Assembly (NCBI RefSeq): GCF_004341515.1 | Contig: NZ_SLZF01000002.1 | Span: 372,001-436,000 of the forward strand | Direction of reading: 5' to 3' | DNA length: 64,000 bases | Source of the DNA: Allobosea sp. BK604 | GTDB taxonomy: Bacteria; Pseudomonadota; Alphaproteobacteria; Rhizobiales; Beijerinckiaceae | Part shown: in pieces, positions 15,800 through 24,678 of the stretch | Layout: every line of letters starts with the position of its first letter | Position numbering within the stretch: the first letter of the stretch is position 1 | Made by a program: the position numbers and the translations under genes | The notes under the pieces: model-generated | What the model saw: only the letters and a program-made list of their open reading frames with translations | What the model was told of the DNA's origin: nothing | Databases searched by the model: none

Positions 15800-18300
15800 C
15801 ACGCCGAGACCGGAACGATCTTGACCGCGCATTTCTTGAAATCCGTCTGTTTGGAGATGGGGTCGGTCGCGTCGAGCGTCGTCTTGTTGATGAGCTGGCT
15901 GGCGTCGAACCAGGGCACGAAGACGACGCCGGGCGGCATGCGGTTGCGGCCGCGCGTCTCGATGCGCGTGCGCATCTCGCCGCGCCGCGAGATCACCCTG
16001 ATCTCGGCACCCTGGTTGAGGCCGCGCTTGCGGGCGTCCTCCGGATTCATGAAACAGCGCGCGCCGGGGAAGGCCTTGTAGAGCTCGGGCACCCGCATGG
16101 TCATCGAGCCCGAATGCCAATGCTCCAGCACGCGGCCGGTGACGAGCCAGAGATCGTAATCCTCGTCCGGCGACTCCGCCGGCGGCTCATAGGGCACGGC
16201 GATGATCCTCGCCCGGCCGTCCTTGTTGCCATAGAATTCGACGCCGGCGCCCGGCTTCACATAGGGGTCGAGCCCCTCGCGGAAGCGCCAGAGCGTCTCC
16301 TTGCCGTTCACGACCGGCCAGCGCAGGCCACGCACCTCGTGATAGGTGTCAAAGGGCGCCAGATCATGGCCATGACCGCGGCCGAAACTGGCATATTCCT
16401 CGAACAGCCCCTTCTGGACGTAGAAGCCGAATTCCCTGGACTCGGCGTTCTCATAGCCGGGGTCGATCTCGCTCAGCCCGAAACGGTCGACATGGCCGTT
16501 CTTGAACAGGACCTCGAACAAGGTCTTGCCGCGATAGTTCGGATTGGCGTCGAGGATCGCCGCCGGCCAGGTTTCATCGGTCGTAAAGCGCTTCGAGAAC
16601 TCCATCATCTGCCAGAGGTCGGAGCGGGCCTCGCCCGGCGCCTTGACGAGCTGGTGCCAGAAATGCGTGCGCCGCTCGGCATTGCCGTAGCCGCCCTCCT
16701 TCTCGACCCACATCGCGGCGGGCAGGATCAGGTCGGCCGCCATGGCGGTCACGGTCGGATAGGCGTCGGAGACGACGATGAAATTCTCGGGATTGCGATA
16801 GCCGGGATAGGTTTCGCCGGTGCTGTTCGGCGCCGCCTGCAGGTTGTTGTTGACCTGGATCCAGTAGAAATTGAGCTTGCCGTCCTTGAGCATCCGGTCC
16901 TGCTCCACGGCGTGGTAGCCCGGCTTCTCCGGAATGATGCCTGCAGGCACCCGCCAGATCTCCTCGGCATGCTTGCGATGCTCGGGATTGACGACAGTCA
17001 TGTCGGCCGGGAGACGATGGGCGAAAGTGCCGACCTCGCGCGCCGTCCCGCAGGCCGAAGGCTGGCCGGTGAGCGAGAACGGGCTGTTTCCCGGCTCGGA
17101 AATCTTTCCGGTCAGCAGGTGCAGGTTGTAGACGAGCTGGTTCGCCCAGACGCCGCGGACATGCTGGTTGAAGCCCATCGTCCAGAACGAGACGACCTTG
17201 CGCTTGGGATCGGCATAGAGCTCGGCAAGCTGCTCGAGGAAGCCGGGCTCGACGCCCGTCAGCGCGGAGACCTTGTCGAGCGTGTAGTCCTTGACGAAGG
17301 CGGCATAGGCCGCGAAGTCGATCGGCGTCGTCGCGCCCGGATCGGCCGCCTTCTTCGCCTTGAGCTCGCGCGGATCATCCGGTCGCAGGCCATAACCGAT
17401 CTCGGTCGCGCCCTTCACGAAGCTGGTATGCTTGCCGACGAAATCCTGGTTCACCCGCCCGGTCGTGATGATGTGGTTGGCGATGTAATTGAGGATCGCC
17501 AGATCCGTGCCCGGCTTGAAGACGATCGGGATGTCGGCGAGATCGGCGCTGCGATTGGTGAAGGTCGAGAGCACCGCGACCTTGACATGCGGATGGCCGA
17601 GCCGGCGGTCCGCGACCCGCGTCCACAGGATCGGATGCATTTCCGCCATGTTCGAGCCCCAGAGCACGAAGGCGTCGGCATGCTCGAAATCATCGTAGCA
17701 GCCCATCGGCTCGTCCATGCCGAAGGTGCGCATGAAGGCGTAGGCGGCCGAGGCCATGCAGTGGCGCGCGTTGGGATCGAGGTTGTTGGAGCGGAAGCCG
17801 GCGCGCATCAGCTTGGTCGCCGTATAGCCCTCCCAGATGGTCCACTGGCCTGAGCCGAACATGCCGAGCGCGGTCGGACCCTTGTCCTTGAGGACCTGCT
17901 TGGCCTTGGCGGCCATGGTGTCGAAGGCCTCGTCCCAGGAGACCGGCGTGAACTCGCCGTCCTTGGCGTAGACGCCGTTCTTCTTGCGCAGAAGCGGCTG
18001 GGTCAGCCGATCCTCGCCATACATGATCTTGGAGAGGAAATAGCCTTTCACGCAGTTCAGGCCGCGATTGACCTCGGCTTTCATGTCGCCATGGGTGGCG
18101 ATGACCTTGCCTTCCTTGACGCCGACCATGACGCCGCAGCCGGTACCGCAGAAGCGGCAGGGTGCCTTGGACCATTTGATCTGCAAGGCGTCGACCCCGC
18201 CGGTGACGGGCTGAGCCTCGGCCGGACCGCTCATATTGGCGGCGAGCGCGGCGATGCCCGCCGCCTGCGCCTTCAGCATCTCGCGACGGGACAGCGTCAT
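15799..18300 (-). CDS. napA: Periplasmic nitrate reductase catalytic subunit
   Basis: An 833-residue molybdoenzyme that reduces nitrate to nitrite in the periplasm. The N-terminus carries a Tat signal (SRREMLK at residues 4-10, cleavage near 30). A [4Fe-4S] site follows, with Cys48, Cys51, Cys55 (CRFCGTGC) and Cys83 (LNCVKG). The molybdenum-ligand Cys is expected at residue 181 in [10 protein letters not shown]. The C-terminal part shows the molybdopterin-dinucleotide-binding domain ([18 protein letters not shown]). Length and order match NapA rather than assimilatory NasA. The gene overlaps napD by 4 bases and napB by 1. Confidence 0.97.
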   Translation of the reverse strand: MTLSRREMLKAQAAGIAALAANMSGPAEAQPVTGGVDALQIKWSKAPCRFCGTGCGVMVGVKEGKVIATHGDMKAEVNRGLNCVKGYFLSKIMYGEDRLTQPLLRKKNGVYAKDGEFTPVSWDEAFDTMAAKAKQVLKDKGPTALGMFGSGQWTIWEGYTATKLMRAGFRSNNLDPNARHCMASAAYAFMRTFGMDEPMGCYDDFEHADAFVLWGSNMAEMHPILWTRVADRRLGHPHVKVAVLSTFTNRSADLADIPIVFKPGTDLAILNYIANHIITTGRVNQDFVGKHTSFVKGATEIGYGLRPDDPRELKAKKAADPGATTPIDFAAYAAFVKDYTLDKVSALTGVEPGFLEQLAELYADPKRKVVSFWTMGFNQHVRGVWANQLVYNLHLLTGKISEPGNSPFSLTGQPSACGTAREVGTFAHRLPADMTVVNPEHRKHAEEIWRVPAGIIPEKPGYHAVEQDRMLKDGKLNFYWIQVNNNLQAAPNSTGETYPGYRNPENFIVVSDAYPTVTAMAADLILPAAMWVEKEGGYGNAERRTHFWHQLVKAPGEARSDLWQMMEFSKRFTTDETWPAAILDANPNYRGKTLFEVLFKNGHVDRFGLSEIDPGYENAESREFGFYVQKGLFEEYASFGRGHGHDLAPFDTYHEVRGLRWPVVNGKETLWRFREGLDPYVKPGAGVEFYGNKDGRARIIAVPYEPPAESPDEDYDLWLVTGRVLEHWHSGSMTMRVPELYKAFPGARCFMNPEDARKRGLNQGAEIRVISRRGEMRTRIETRGRNRMPPGVVFVPWFDASQLINKTTLDATDPISKQTDFKKCAVKIVPVSA

Positions 18301-18611
18301 GTCTCGGCTCCTCTATCGTCGAGGCTATCGATCTGTTCGAAAACCATATTGGCCGACAGGACGCCGTCCATCAGGGCGATGCCGGCGAGACGGCTGCCAA
18401 GCTCGCCGCTGCTCCCGGCTTCCATGACGATGACGATCTTGCCGTTCTCGACCCGGTGGACCTCGGTGCCGGGCAGGGCGCTCAGGCGCTCGACCAGCTC
18501 GGCGCAACGCGCGGGGAAGGCCGAGACGACCGCGCTGGAAATATGCACGACGGGCGCAACGACACGTCCCGTCAGAAAGCTTCGTCTGTCGAGATCGTGA
18601 CGGTTCGCCAT
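18297..18611 (-). CDS. napD: NapD, chaperone for NapA maturation
   Basis: A 104-residue protein of the NapD family, the small cytoplasmic ferredoxin-fold chaperone that binds the NapA Tat signal. The typical opening strand [13 protein letters not shown] and the later [15 protein letters not shown] are visible. It lies between napE (10-base gap) and napA (4-base ATGA overlap), the standard position. The N-terminal extension of about 17 residues before the ferredoxin fold is a little longer than in enteric NapD. Confidence 0.92.
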   Translation of the reverse strand: MANRHDLDRRSFLTGRVVAPVVHISSAVVSAFPARCAELVERLSALPGTEVHRVENGKIVIVMEAGSSGELGSRLAGIALMDGVLSANMVFEQIDSLDDRGAET

Positions 18612-18621
18612 GGCCGGTTCC

Positions 18622-18804
18622 TCAGCGCGGAGGGCCGGGCGGTCCGAGGACCAGTTGCGACATCCAGACCAGGAAGCCGTAGCCGCCGACGATGCCGACG
18701 GCGATGATGGGCCAGATCAGGACTGCAAGGATGATGAACGCGACGATTTCGTCGCGTTTGGTGCGGGCGTCTGCCGCGACATGGACAACGTCGTCCTCAG
18801 ACAT
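18622..18804 (-). CDS. napE: NapE, small membrane protein of the nap operon
   Basis: A 60-residue protein with a charged N-terminus (ARTKRDEIVAF) and a single long hydrophobic stretch of about 30 residues ending in VWMSQLVLGPPGPPR, typical of NapE, whose role is unknown. It is the first gene of napEDABC. The ATG at 18804 was chosen because GGGAG lies 8 bases upstream; a longer frame adds 16 residues without a ribosome-binding site. Confidence 0.88.
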   Translation of the reverse strand: MSEDDVVHVAADARTKRDEIVAFIILAVLIWPIIAVGIVGGYGFLVWMSQLVLGPPGPPR

Positions 18805-19188
18805 CGCGATTGCTCCCGAAGCGTGGTCATATACCAGGCCGACTGGGTTCAATTGTCTGGATCTATTCTAAGAACATTATGGCGCGGAGGTAGGGCTGTC
18901 CAGAGCGGCGTCTCGCATCTGCTAAGCGGTTTTTGGCCGGAGGGGACGGTTGGTGCCCGAGGTCCTCCACCGCCACGGCCGATGCCAATCTCGGCCGTCG
19001 CGACCGAGCCTGAATAGCAGGTCAAAGTCAGTTTAAGCCGCCGCAAGAGTGGATTTATTCGGCGCTTCACCTGCGAAACTCTTGCAAACCGGGTGGCAAT
19101 AGCGTCGATTGAAGAAGAAGCGCGGCCTCCATTGCAGCAGCGCTATTACGTCAGGCATTCGGCAGTCAAGACGCGGGGTTGGGGGATC
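18805..19188. other. Divergent intergenic region upstream of napE and the P-loop membrane gene
   Basis: This 384-base stretch holds no supported gene and should carry the nap promoter. An AT-richer patch at about 18845-18890 is the likeliest promoter position. I looked for a TTGAT-n4-ATCAA FNR/Anr box and did not find one, so no anaerobic control site is claimed. A frame that extends the downstream gene back to 19093 lacks a ribosome-binding site. Confidence 0.4.
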
Positions 19189-20358
19189 ATGACAGGCAAG
19201 CTCAAGCCGCCATCCCTGAAGGATGTCGTGAAGCAGCTGCGCTATGACTGGTTCGGCAAGGATGTCCAGCAGACGCCGACCGTCAGCTATGTCTGGACCG
19301 CCGACCAGTTCGGGCATTTCGGCCTTGGCTTCCAGATCACCTTCCTGTTCGGCTGGATCATCGCGGCGATCTTCACCGATCTGCCGGCCTGGAAGACCGC
19401 GATCATCGCGGCGGCGCTGAACATCGTGCTCTGGGTCGCGAAGGAGGTGCTCGACATTGTGCGCGAGCGCAAGCGGCAGGGGCCGCTCTTCCCGCTCAAC
19501 ACCCGGGAGCTCTGGTGGAACGTCGCGACCGCGCTGTTCTATATCGGCGCCGGCGCCATCGTCGCCGGCGCCGCCGGGCTCGGCGGCTGGCACGCCATCG
19601 TCGCCCTCGTCATCCTGCTCGTGCCCGCCGCGATCCTGGTGATCTGGTGGGTGCGCCGCAAGATGACCTTTCAGCAGGTTGGACTGCCCTTCCTGTTCCG
19701 GCTAACGAACCTATGCTCGAAATTCAGCGAGGGTGCCGACCATCGTGACACGGTGATCGCGCTCTCGACGCCGGAGCGGGTCAATCCGTTGCCGCCGACC
19801 GTCCGCCATGTCCTGGTCACCGGGTCCGTTGGCTCCGGCAAGACCTGCCTCGCCTGCGGCATCGGCACCGAATACGCCTTCCGGCTCGGGATCGCGCGCT
19901 ACACCACGCTCACCAAGCTGTTCGAGGCGACGGCCGATTGCCTGCCCAAGACCACGCCCGACAAGCCCCATGTCGATCTGGAAGAGCAGGACGGGCGCGT
20001 GCTCTGGCCCTGGCGCGATGTCGACCTGCTGATCGTCGATGATGTCGATGCGCTGCTGGTCGAGCCGCCTTTGCCCGCCTACGATAAGGATTCCTATGTC
20101 GAGGCGGCCGTCACCAAGCGCGCCGACGACCAGATCTCATTGCGTGAGATCGTGCGCCACCAGCTCACGATCGTCGGTATCGAGCGCTTCAAGCCGCGCC
20201 GCACGGTCTGGATCATCAGCGATCCCGAGGAGGCTGAGGCCTGGCGCGACACGATTGCCCAGTCACTCGGACTGAGCGGTGGCGGCAATGAGGCCCTGCC
20301 GATCATCCATCTGGAACGCGACGAGCAGGCGCTGCTGGCGCTGGCCAAGACCAAATAG
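19189..20358 (+). CDS. Membrane-anchored P-loop ATPase of unknown function
   Basis: A 389-residue protein that I cannot name. The first 155 residues hold about four hydrophobic segments (near 44-62, 67-85, 110-130 and 133-154). The C-terminal half is a nucleotide-binding domain: Walker A GSVGSGKT at residues 212-219, and a Walker B-like LLIVDDVDALL near 280-290. The latter resembles the DnaA/IstB/AAA group, where the two Asp coordinate Mg. A region near 295-320 rich in charged residues follows. The ATG at 19189 has a G-rich stretch (GTTGGGGG) upstream; an in-frame extension to 19093 is less likely. No neighbour suggests a pathway: nap lies divergently on one side and a lipoprotein gene convergently on the other. 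Confidence 0.75.
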   Translation: MTGKLKPPSLKDVVKQLRYDWFGKDVQQTPTVSYVWTADQFGHFGLGFQITFLFGWIIAAIFTDLPAWKTAIIAAALNIVLWVAKEVLDIVRERKRQGPLFPLNTRELWWNVATALFYIGAGAIVAGAAGLGGWHAIVALVILLVPAAILVIWWVRRKMTFQQVGLPFLFRLTNLCSKFSEGADHRDTVIALSTPERVNPLPPTVRHVLVTGSVGSGKTCLACGIGTEYAFRLGIARYTTLTKLFEATADCLPKTTPDKPHVDLEEQDGRVLWPWRDVDLLIVDDVDALLVEPPLPAYDKDSYVEAAVTKRADDQISLREIVRHQLTIVGIERFKPRRTVWIISDPEEAEAWRDTIAQSLGLSGGGNEALPIIHLERDEQALLALAKTK

Positions 20359-20386
20359 GCCAGCGCCGATCACGGGGGAATTGGCG

Positions 20387-20689
20387 TCAGGGGCAATTAT
20401 AGCCGCCGCTGCGGCCGTCCGGCAGGCAGCGGGCACCGTTGGGCAGGTTGAGCGCGCCCGAGGCATCTCGCCTGACATAGGAGCCATTGGGCAGGGTGAA
20501 ACCGCCGGTGGCATCGGTCGCAACACGCGTGCCGTCAGGCAGGACAAGGCCGCCGGCGCCGTCATTGGCAATGTGCTTGCTGGCGGTCGCCGTCGGCGCC
20601 TGAGTCGGGACCGCCACACGCGAGGAGCCGGCGCAGCCGGCGGACAGGGCTGCCAGGCCCAAGGCAGCGGCACGGAAGATATTGCTCAT
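20387..20689 (-). CDS. Small lipoprotein with three 16-residue repeats
   Basis: A 100-residue protein starting MSNIFRAAALGLAALSAGC. The lipobox LSAGC puts the lipidated Cys at residue 19, so it is likely an outer- or inner-membrane lipoprotein. After a short linker come three tandem 16-residue repeats of the form D-x-x-G-x-x-x-LP-(D/N)-G, covering about residues 43-90, then a C-terminal pair of Cys (RCLPDGRSGGYNC) that could form a disulfide. No function is known to me. It is convergent with the P-loop membrane gene (28-base gap). Confidence 0.75.
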   Translation of the reverse strand: MSNIFRAAALGLAALSAGCAGSSRVAVPTQAPTATASKHIANDGAGGLVLPDGTRVATDATGGFTLPNGSYVRRDASGALNLPNGARCLPDGRSGGYNCP

Positions 20690-20908
20690 GTCCTGAATCC
20701 TTCGAATTCCCTGGCTTCGTTCGCGCCTGACTCGCCGGCACCGGGACAGACCGATGAGGAAAGCGAAGCTGGCTGATCTCGGCCGCTCCGGCAACCCGCA
20801 ACCTCCTGCGAAAATCGCCACGGTCCGGTGCGGCGGTGGCCCTTGCCGAGCGGCGGGCTTTGGTGAAGCTGCCGTCGGCCTGCGACGCAGCGATGAAGGA
20901 TTCCCACT

Positions 20909-22057
20909 ATGTTTCTCAGCAATTCCGACCTCGTCGAGCTGGTTGCTTTCCGACGCGAGCTGCATCGCGCACCGGAAATCTCCGGCGAAGAACGGGAAAC
21001 GGCGAAAGCCGTGCTCGGGTTCCTGACACCAAGCAAGCCGGACCAGATCGTCACGGATCTCGGCGGTCACGGCGTGGCGGCGATCTACGAGGGCAGCGAG
21101 CCGGGACCGACCGTGCTGGTGCGCTGCGAGCTCGACGCGCTGCCGATCGAGGAGCTTTCCGAGAGCGAGCACCGCTCGCAGGTCCCGGGCAAGGGCCATC
21201 TCTGCGGTCATGACGGACATATGGCGATCGTCGCGGCGCTGTCGCGCGGGCTCGGACGCTCCCGGCCGCGACGGGGCCGGGCGATCCTGCTGTTCCAGCC
21301 GGCCGAGGAGACCGGCGCAGGCGCCGCCGCCGTGATAGCCGATGGCAAATTCGAGGAGATCGCGCCCGACTACGCCTTCTCGCTGCATAACCGGCCGGGC
21401 CTGCCGCTCGGCTATGTCGCGCTCTCGGAAGGCTACGCGAACTGCGCCTCGCGCGGGCTGCGGATCGTCCTGACCGGGCATACCTCGCATGCCTCGACGC
21501 CGGAGCACGGGCTCTCGCCCATGACCGCGGTCGCAAAGCTGATGCCGGCGCTCACCGCGCTCGGCCCGGGTGGCGCACTCGACGAGGATTACGCCCTGGT
21601 CACCGTCACCCATGCCGCGATGGGCGAACCTGCCTTCGGCATCGCGCCCGGCCGGGCCGAGATCTGGGCGACGCTGCGCACGCTGACCGATGCGCAAATG
21701 GGCGCGCTCTGCGAACGCGCGGAAGGTCTGGTCAGGCAAGCCGCCGCGGAGAGCGGGCTCAGCGTCGAGACCGATTATCACGACGTCTTCCATCATTGCG
21801 AGAATAACCCGGAAGCCGTGGCGCTGCTGCGCCAGGCGCTCGACGACGAGAAGATGGCTCATGGGCCAACCGCCTCGCCTTCGCGCGGCTCGGAGGATTT
21901 CGGCCTGTTCGGGCGCAAGGCGAAATCGGCCATGTTCCTGCTCGGCTCGGGCGAGAGCAGCCCGCATCTGCATAATCCCGACTATGACTTCCCCGACGAC
22001 ATCATCGCGCCGGGCGCGCGCGTCTTCATGCGCACGCTGCGCAACCTGCTCGGTTAA
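20909..22057 (+). CDS. M20D-family amidohydrolase / peptidase
   Basis: A 382-residue metal-dependent amidohydrolase of the M20D group, which includes hippurate, N-acyl-amino-acid and IAA-conjugate hydrolases. Metal-site motifs are visible: RCELDALPIEE, GHLCGHDGHMAI (Cys/His ligands), QPAEETGAGA (catalytic Glu), and SRGSEDFGLF near the C-terminus. The opening FRRELHRAPEISGEE is diagnostic for the group. The substrate cannot be told from sequence. It starts about 220 bases from the divergent lipoprotein gene. Confidence 0.88.
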   Translation: MFLSNSDLVELVAFRRELHRAPEISGEERETAKAVLGFLTPSKPDQIVTDLGGHGVAAIYEGSEPGPTVLVRCELDALPIEELSESEHRSQVPGKGHLCGHDGHMAIVAALSRGLGRSRPRRGRAILLFQPAEETGAGAAAVIADGKFEEIAPDYAFSLHNRPGLPLGYVALSEGYANCASRGLRIVLTGHTSHASTPEHGLSPMTAVAKLMPALTALGPGGALDEDYALVTVTHAAMGEPAFGIAPGRAEIWATLRTLTDAQMGALCERAEGLVRQAAAESGLSVETDYHDVFHHCENNPEAVALLRQALDDEKMAHGPTASPSRGSEDFGLFGRKAKSAMFLLGSGESSPHLHNPDYDFPDDIIAPGARVFMRTLRNLLG

Positions 22058-22140
22058 CCATTCGGCCGCCGCGCCGTTAACCTGCTCAATACGCCCCACG
22101 CTGTTGGATATCGGCAGTGATTCGTCAGCGTGGGGTGGCC

Positions 22141-22350
22141 ATGGGCCAGGTTCTTCAGTTTCGCGTACCGGAGCGGCAGCCCGTCAAGCATGAGCCTCTC
22201 GAGATCGATCTCATGACCGCGGTCGACGTCGCGCTGCGCGATCTCGACGACATCATCCCGCATATCTTCCATGACCATATCCGGGAGCAGGCCGAGGCCT
22301 GCCGGCGCATGCTGCAGGACAGTTTCGACGCCGCGCTGCGGGCGGGCTAG
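22141..22350 (+). CDS. Small hypothetical protein
   Basis: A 69-residue acidic, mostly helical protein (LMTAVDVALRDLDDIIPH, then REQAEACRRMLQD) with no family I recognise. An upstream in-frame ATG at 22117 would add eight residues; 22141 follows a GGGGTGG stretch and gives a more typical start (MGQVLQFRVPERQ). It sits between the M20 and M32 hydrolase genes on the same strand and may be co-transcribed with the carboxypeptidase, 35 bases downstream. Confidence 0.6.
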   Translation: MGQVLQFRVPERQPVKHEPLEIDLMTAVDVALRDLDDIIPHIFHDHIREQAEACRRMLQDSFDAALRAG

Positions 22351-22385
22351 AAGATCACGGCCCGCGTCGGGCCGGAGGATGAACC

Positions 22386-23879
22386 ATGACTGCCGCCTAT
22401 TCGCAGCTCGCCGCGCATTTCGGCAAGATCGCCGCGCTTTCGAACGCCGTCGGCATCCTGCAATGGGACAGCGACGCGATGATGCCGAAGGGCGCCGCCG
22501 GCACACGGGCCGAGAGCATGGCGCTGCTGCATGTGCTGCGCCATGGCATGGTGACCGATCCGCGCATCGGCGACTGGCTCGGCGAGGCCGAGAGCGATGG
22601 CAGGCTCAGCGACTGGGAGCGCGCCAACCTGCGCGAGATCAGGCGCAGCTGGACGGTCGAGACCGCGCTGCCGGCCGATCTGGTCGAGGCATCCAGCAAG
22701 GCGATCTCGGCCTCGGAGATGGCCTGGCGGCAGGCCCGCGCCGATGCCGATTTCCCGGCGCTGTTGCCCTATCTCTCCGAGGTGCTGAAGCTCCAGCGTG
22801 AGATCGGCCAGGCCAAGGGGGAGAAGCTCGGCCTTTCCGCCTATGACGCGCTGCTGAACGACTACGAGCCGGGCGGACGCTCGGCCAAGATCGACGCGCT
22901 ATTCGATGATCTTGCCGGCTTCCTGCCAGGCTTCGTCGAGGAGGTGCTGACGGTTCAGGCGCGCCGGCCGGCCTCGCCCGCTCCGGAAGGACCCTTTCCG
23001 GTCGAGGCGCAACGCGCGCTCGGGCTCAAGATGATGGCGGCGCTCGGCTACGATTTCGAGCGCGGACGGCTCGATATCTCGACCCATCCGTTCTGCGGCG
23101 GCGCCGACAACGATGTCCGCATCACCACGCGCTATGACGAGACGGATTTCTCGCGGGCGCTGATGGGCGTGCTGCACGAGACCGGCCATGCGCTCTACGA
23201 GCAGGGCAGGCCGCAAGCGTGGATGAGCCAGCCGGTCGGCCATGCCCGCAGCATGAGCCTGCACGAAAGTCAGTCGCTGCTAGTCGAGATGCAGGCCTGC
23301 CGCAGCCGCGAGTTCATCGGCTTCGCCGCGCCGGAGATGCGCGCCGCATTCGGCGGCTCTGGCCCGGCCTGGGAGGTCGACACGCTCTGGCGACGTTATA
23401 CGCAGGTGGAGCGTGGGCTGATCCGCGTCGATGCCGACGAGGTCACGTATCCGGCCCATGTCATCCTGCGCTATCGCATCGAGAAGGCGCTGATCGCGAA
23501 CGAGATGCCGCTTGCGGAGCTGCCGGGCGCCTGGAACGCCGGAATGCGCGAGTTGCTCGGCGTCGAACCGCCCGATGACCGCCTGGGCTGCCTGCAGGAC
23601 ATCCATTGGCCGAGCGGTGGCTGGGGCTATTTCCCGACCTATACGTTGGGCGCGATGACCGCCGCGCAGATTTTCGACGCTGCCTGCCGGGCCGTGCCGG
23701 ACATCCTGCCGGCGATCGGGCGCGGTGATTTCAAGCCGCTGGTTGGCTGGCTGCGCGAGCACATTCATGGACAGGGCTCGCTGTACGAGACCGACGAACT
23801 CCTGAGCCGCGCCACCGGCCGGCCGCTCGATGCCGGCGTGTTCAAGGCGCATCTCAAGCGGCGCTATCTCGGCGAATAG
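22386..23879 (+). CDS. Thermostable carboxypeptidase Taq family metallopeptidase (M32)
   Basis: A 497-residue protein of peptidase family M32. The zinc site is VLHETGHALYEQG (HExxH with catalytic Glu), followed by a second-ligand region (SLHESQSLLVEMQ) that is strongly conserved in the family. The length is typical (about 500). M32 enzymes are cytoplasmic carboxypeptidases with broad specificity. The start has GGAGGA 6 bases upstream. No signal peptide is seen. Confidence 0.93.
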   Translation: MTAAYSQLAAHFGKIAALSNAVGILQWDSDAMMPKGAAGTRAESMALLHVLRHGMVTDPRIGDWLGEAESDGRLSDWERANLREIRRSWTVETALPADLVEASSKAISASEMAWRQARADADFPALLPYLSEVLKLQREIGQAKGEKLGLSAYDALLNDYEPGGRSAKIDALFDDLAGFLPGFVEEVLTVQARRPASPAPEGPFPVEAQRALGLKMMAALGYDFERGRLDISTHPFCGGADNDVRITTRYDETDFSRALMGVLHETGHALYEQGRPQAWMSQPVGHARSMSLHESQSLLVEMQACRSREFIGFAAPEMRAAFGGSGPAWEVDTLWRRYTQVERGLIRVDADEVTYPAHVILRYRIEKALIANEMPLAELPGAWNAGMRELLGVEPPDDRLGCLQDIHWPSGGWGYFPTYTLGAMTAAQIFDAACRAVPDILPAIGRGDFKPLVGWLREHIHGQGSLYETDELLSRATGRPLDAGVFKAHLKRRYLGE

Positions 23880-23939
23880 TCGCAACCGCCCGCGAAATGC
23901 CGCTTGCATTCCGCGACGCACGGCATCAATGTGCGCATC

Positions 23940-23951
23940 AACGTATACGTT
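23940..23951. promoter_or_regulatory. Perfect palindrome upstream of the GntR gene, candidate autoregulatory operator
   Basis: AACGTATACGTT is a perfect 12-bp palindrome ending 19 bases before the GntR start codon. Its GTATAC core fits the general GntR/FCD operator pattern (yGT-n-ACr). Such sites usually bind the product of the adjacent gene. Binding here is inferred from position and symmetry. Confidence 0.55.
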
Positions 23952-23970
23952 ATTGGACGCACAAACGCAT

Positions 23971-24678
23971 ATGACGGTTCCCGACCGCCTTCCCGAGTCC
24001 GACCAGCGCCCGGCGCGGGCGCCGCGATCGACGGAGACGGTCTATGCGCGGCTGAAGCAGCAGATCCTCGACAATCGCTATCCGCCGGGCGCGCAAATCC
24101 TCGAAAGCGAGGTCGCGACCGAACTCAACGCCTCGCGCACGCCGGTGCGCGAGGCCTTCGTGCGGCTGCAGCAGGACGGGCTGCTCGAGATTGTCCCGCG
24201 CCATGGCGTGCGCATCTCCGCACTGTCCCCCGACGACATGCGCGAGATCTACGAAGTGCTGATGTCGCTGGAGCCGACCGCGGTCGAGCTCCTCGCGGCA
24301 CGCCGGCCGGACCGGACGGAACTGGCGAGCCTGATCGAGGCCTGTGACGCGATGGAGGCGGCGCTGCAGGGCGAGCCCGATCTCCACGCCTGGGCGGCGG
24401 CCGACGAGTCGTTCCACCTCAACCTCGCCCGGCTCTGCGGCAACAAGCGGCTCGCAGCGATGATCATGCAGGTCTGGGACCAGGCGCATCGCGCCCGGAT
24501 GTTCACGCTCTCGCTGCGGCCGCTGCCGATTAAATCGACCGCCGAGCACCGCGCCGTGGTCGAGGCGATCCTTGCCGGCAACTGCGAGCGCGCCCGCGAC
24601 CTCTACTTCATCCACCGCAAGCGTGGCGGCCACGAACTCACCGCCATCATCGAACGTCACGGAATCCAGCGGCTATGA
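23971..24678 (+). CDS. GntR/FCD-family transcriptional regulator
   Basis: A 235-residue regulator. The winged helix-turn-helix (residues 15-80) has VYARLKQQILDNRYPPG and ASRTPVREAFVRLQQDGL, typical of GntR. The FCD ligand domain follows, with metal/ligand-binding residues in DESFHLNLARL and STAEHRAVVEAI. The ATG at 23971 was chosen over longer frames because the operator-like palindrome lies just upstream. It overlaps the downstream dehydrogenase gene by 4 bases (ATGA), so it heads a sugar-acid operon that it probably controls in response to the substrate or an intermediate. Confidence 0.9.
   Translation: MTVPDRLPESDQRPARAPRSTETVYARLKQQILDNRYPPGAQILESEVATELNASRTPVREAFVRLQQDGLLEIVPRHGVRISALSPDDMREIYEVLMSLEPTAVELLAARRPDRTELASLIEACDAMEAALQGEPDLHAWAAADESFHLNLARLCGNKRLAAMIMQVWDQAHRARMFTLSLRPLPIKSTAEHRAVVEAILAGNCERARDLYFIHRKRGGHELTAIIERHGIQRL

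Noticed and set aside
18805-18900. An FNR/Anr box upstream of the nap operon.
   Set aside because: No TTGAT-n4-ATCAA match was found in the leader.
20693-22099. The minus-strand frame of the small lipoprotein extends about 470 codons across the M20 gene.
   Set aside because: The plus strand has clear M20 motifs; the lipoprotein signal peptide fixes the real start at 20689.
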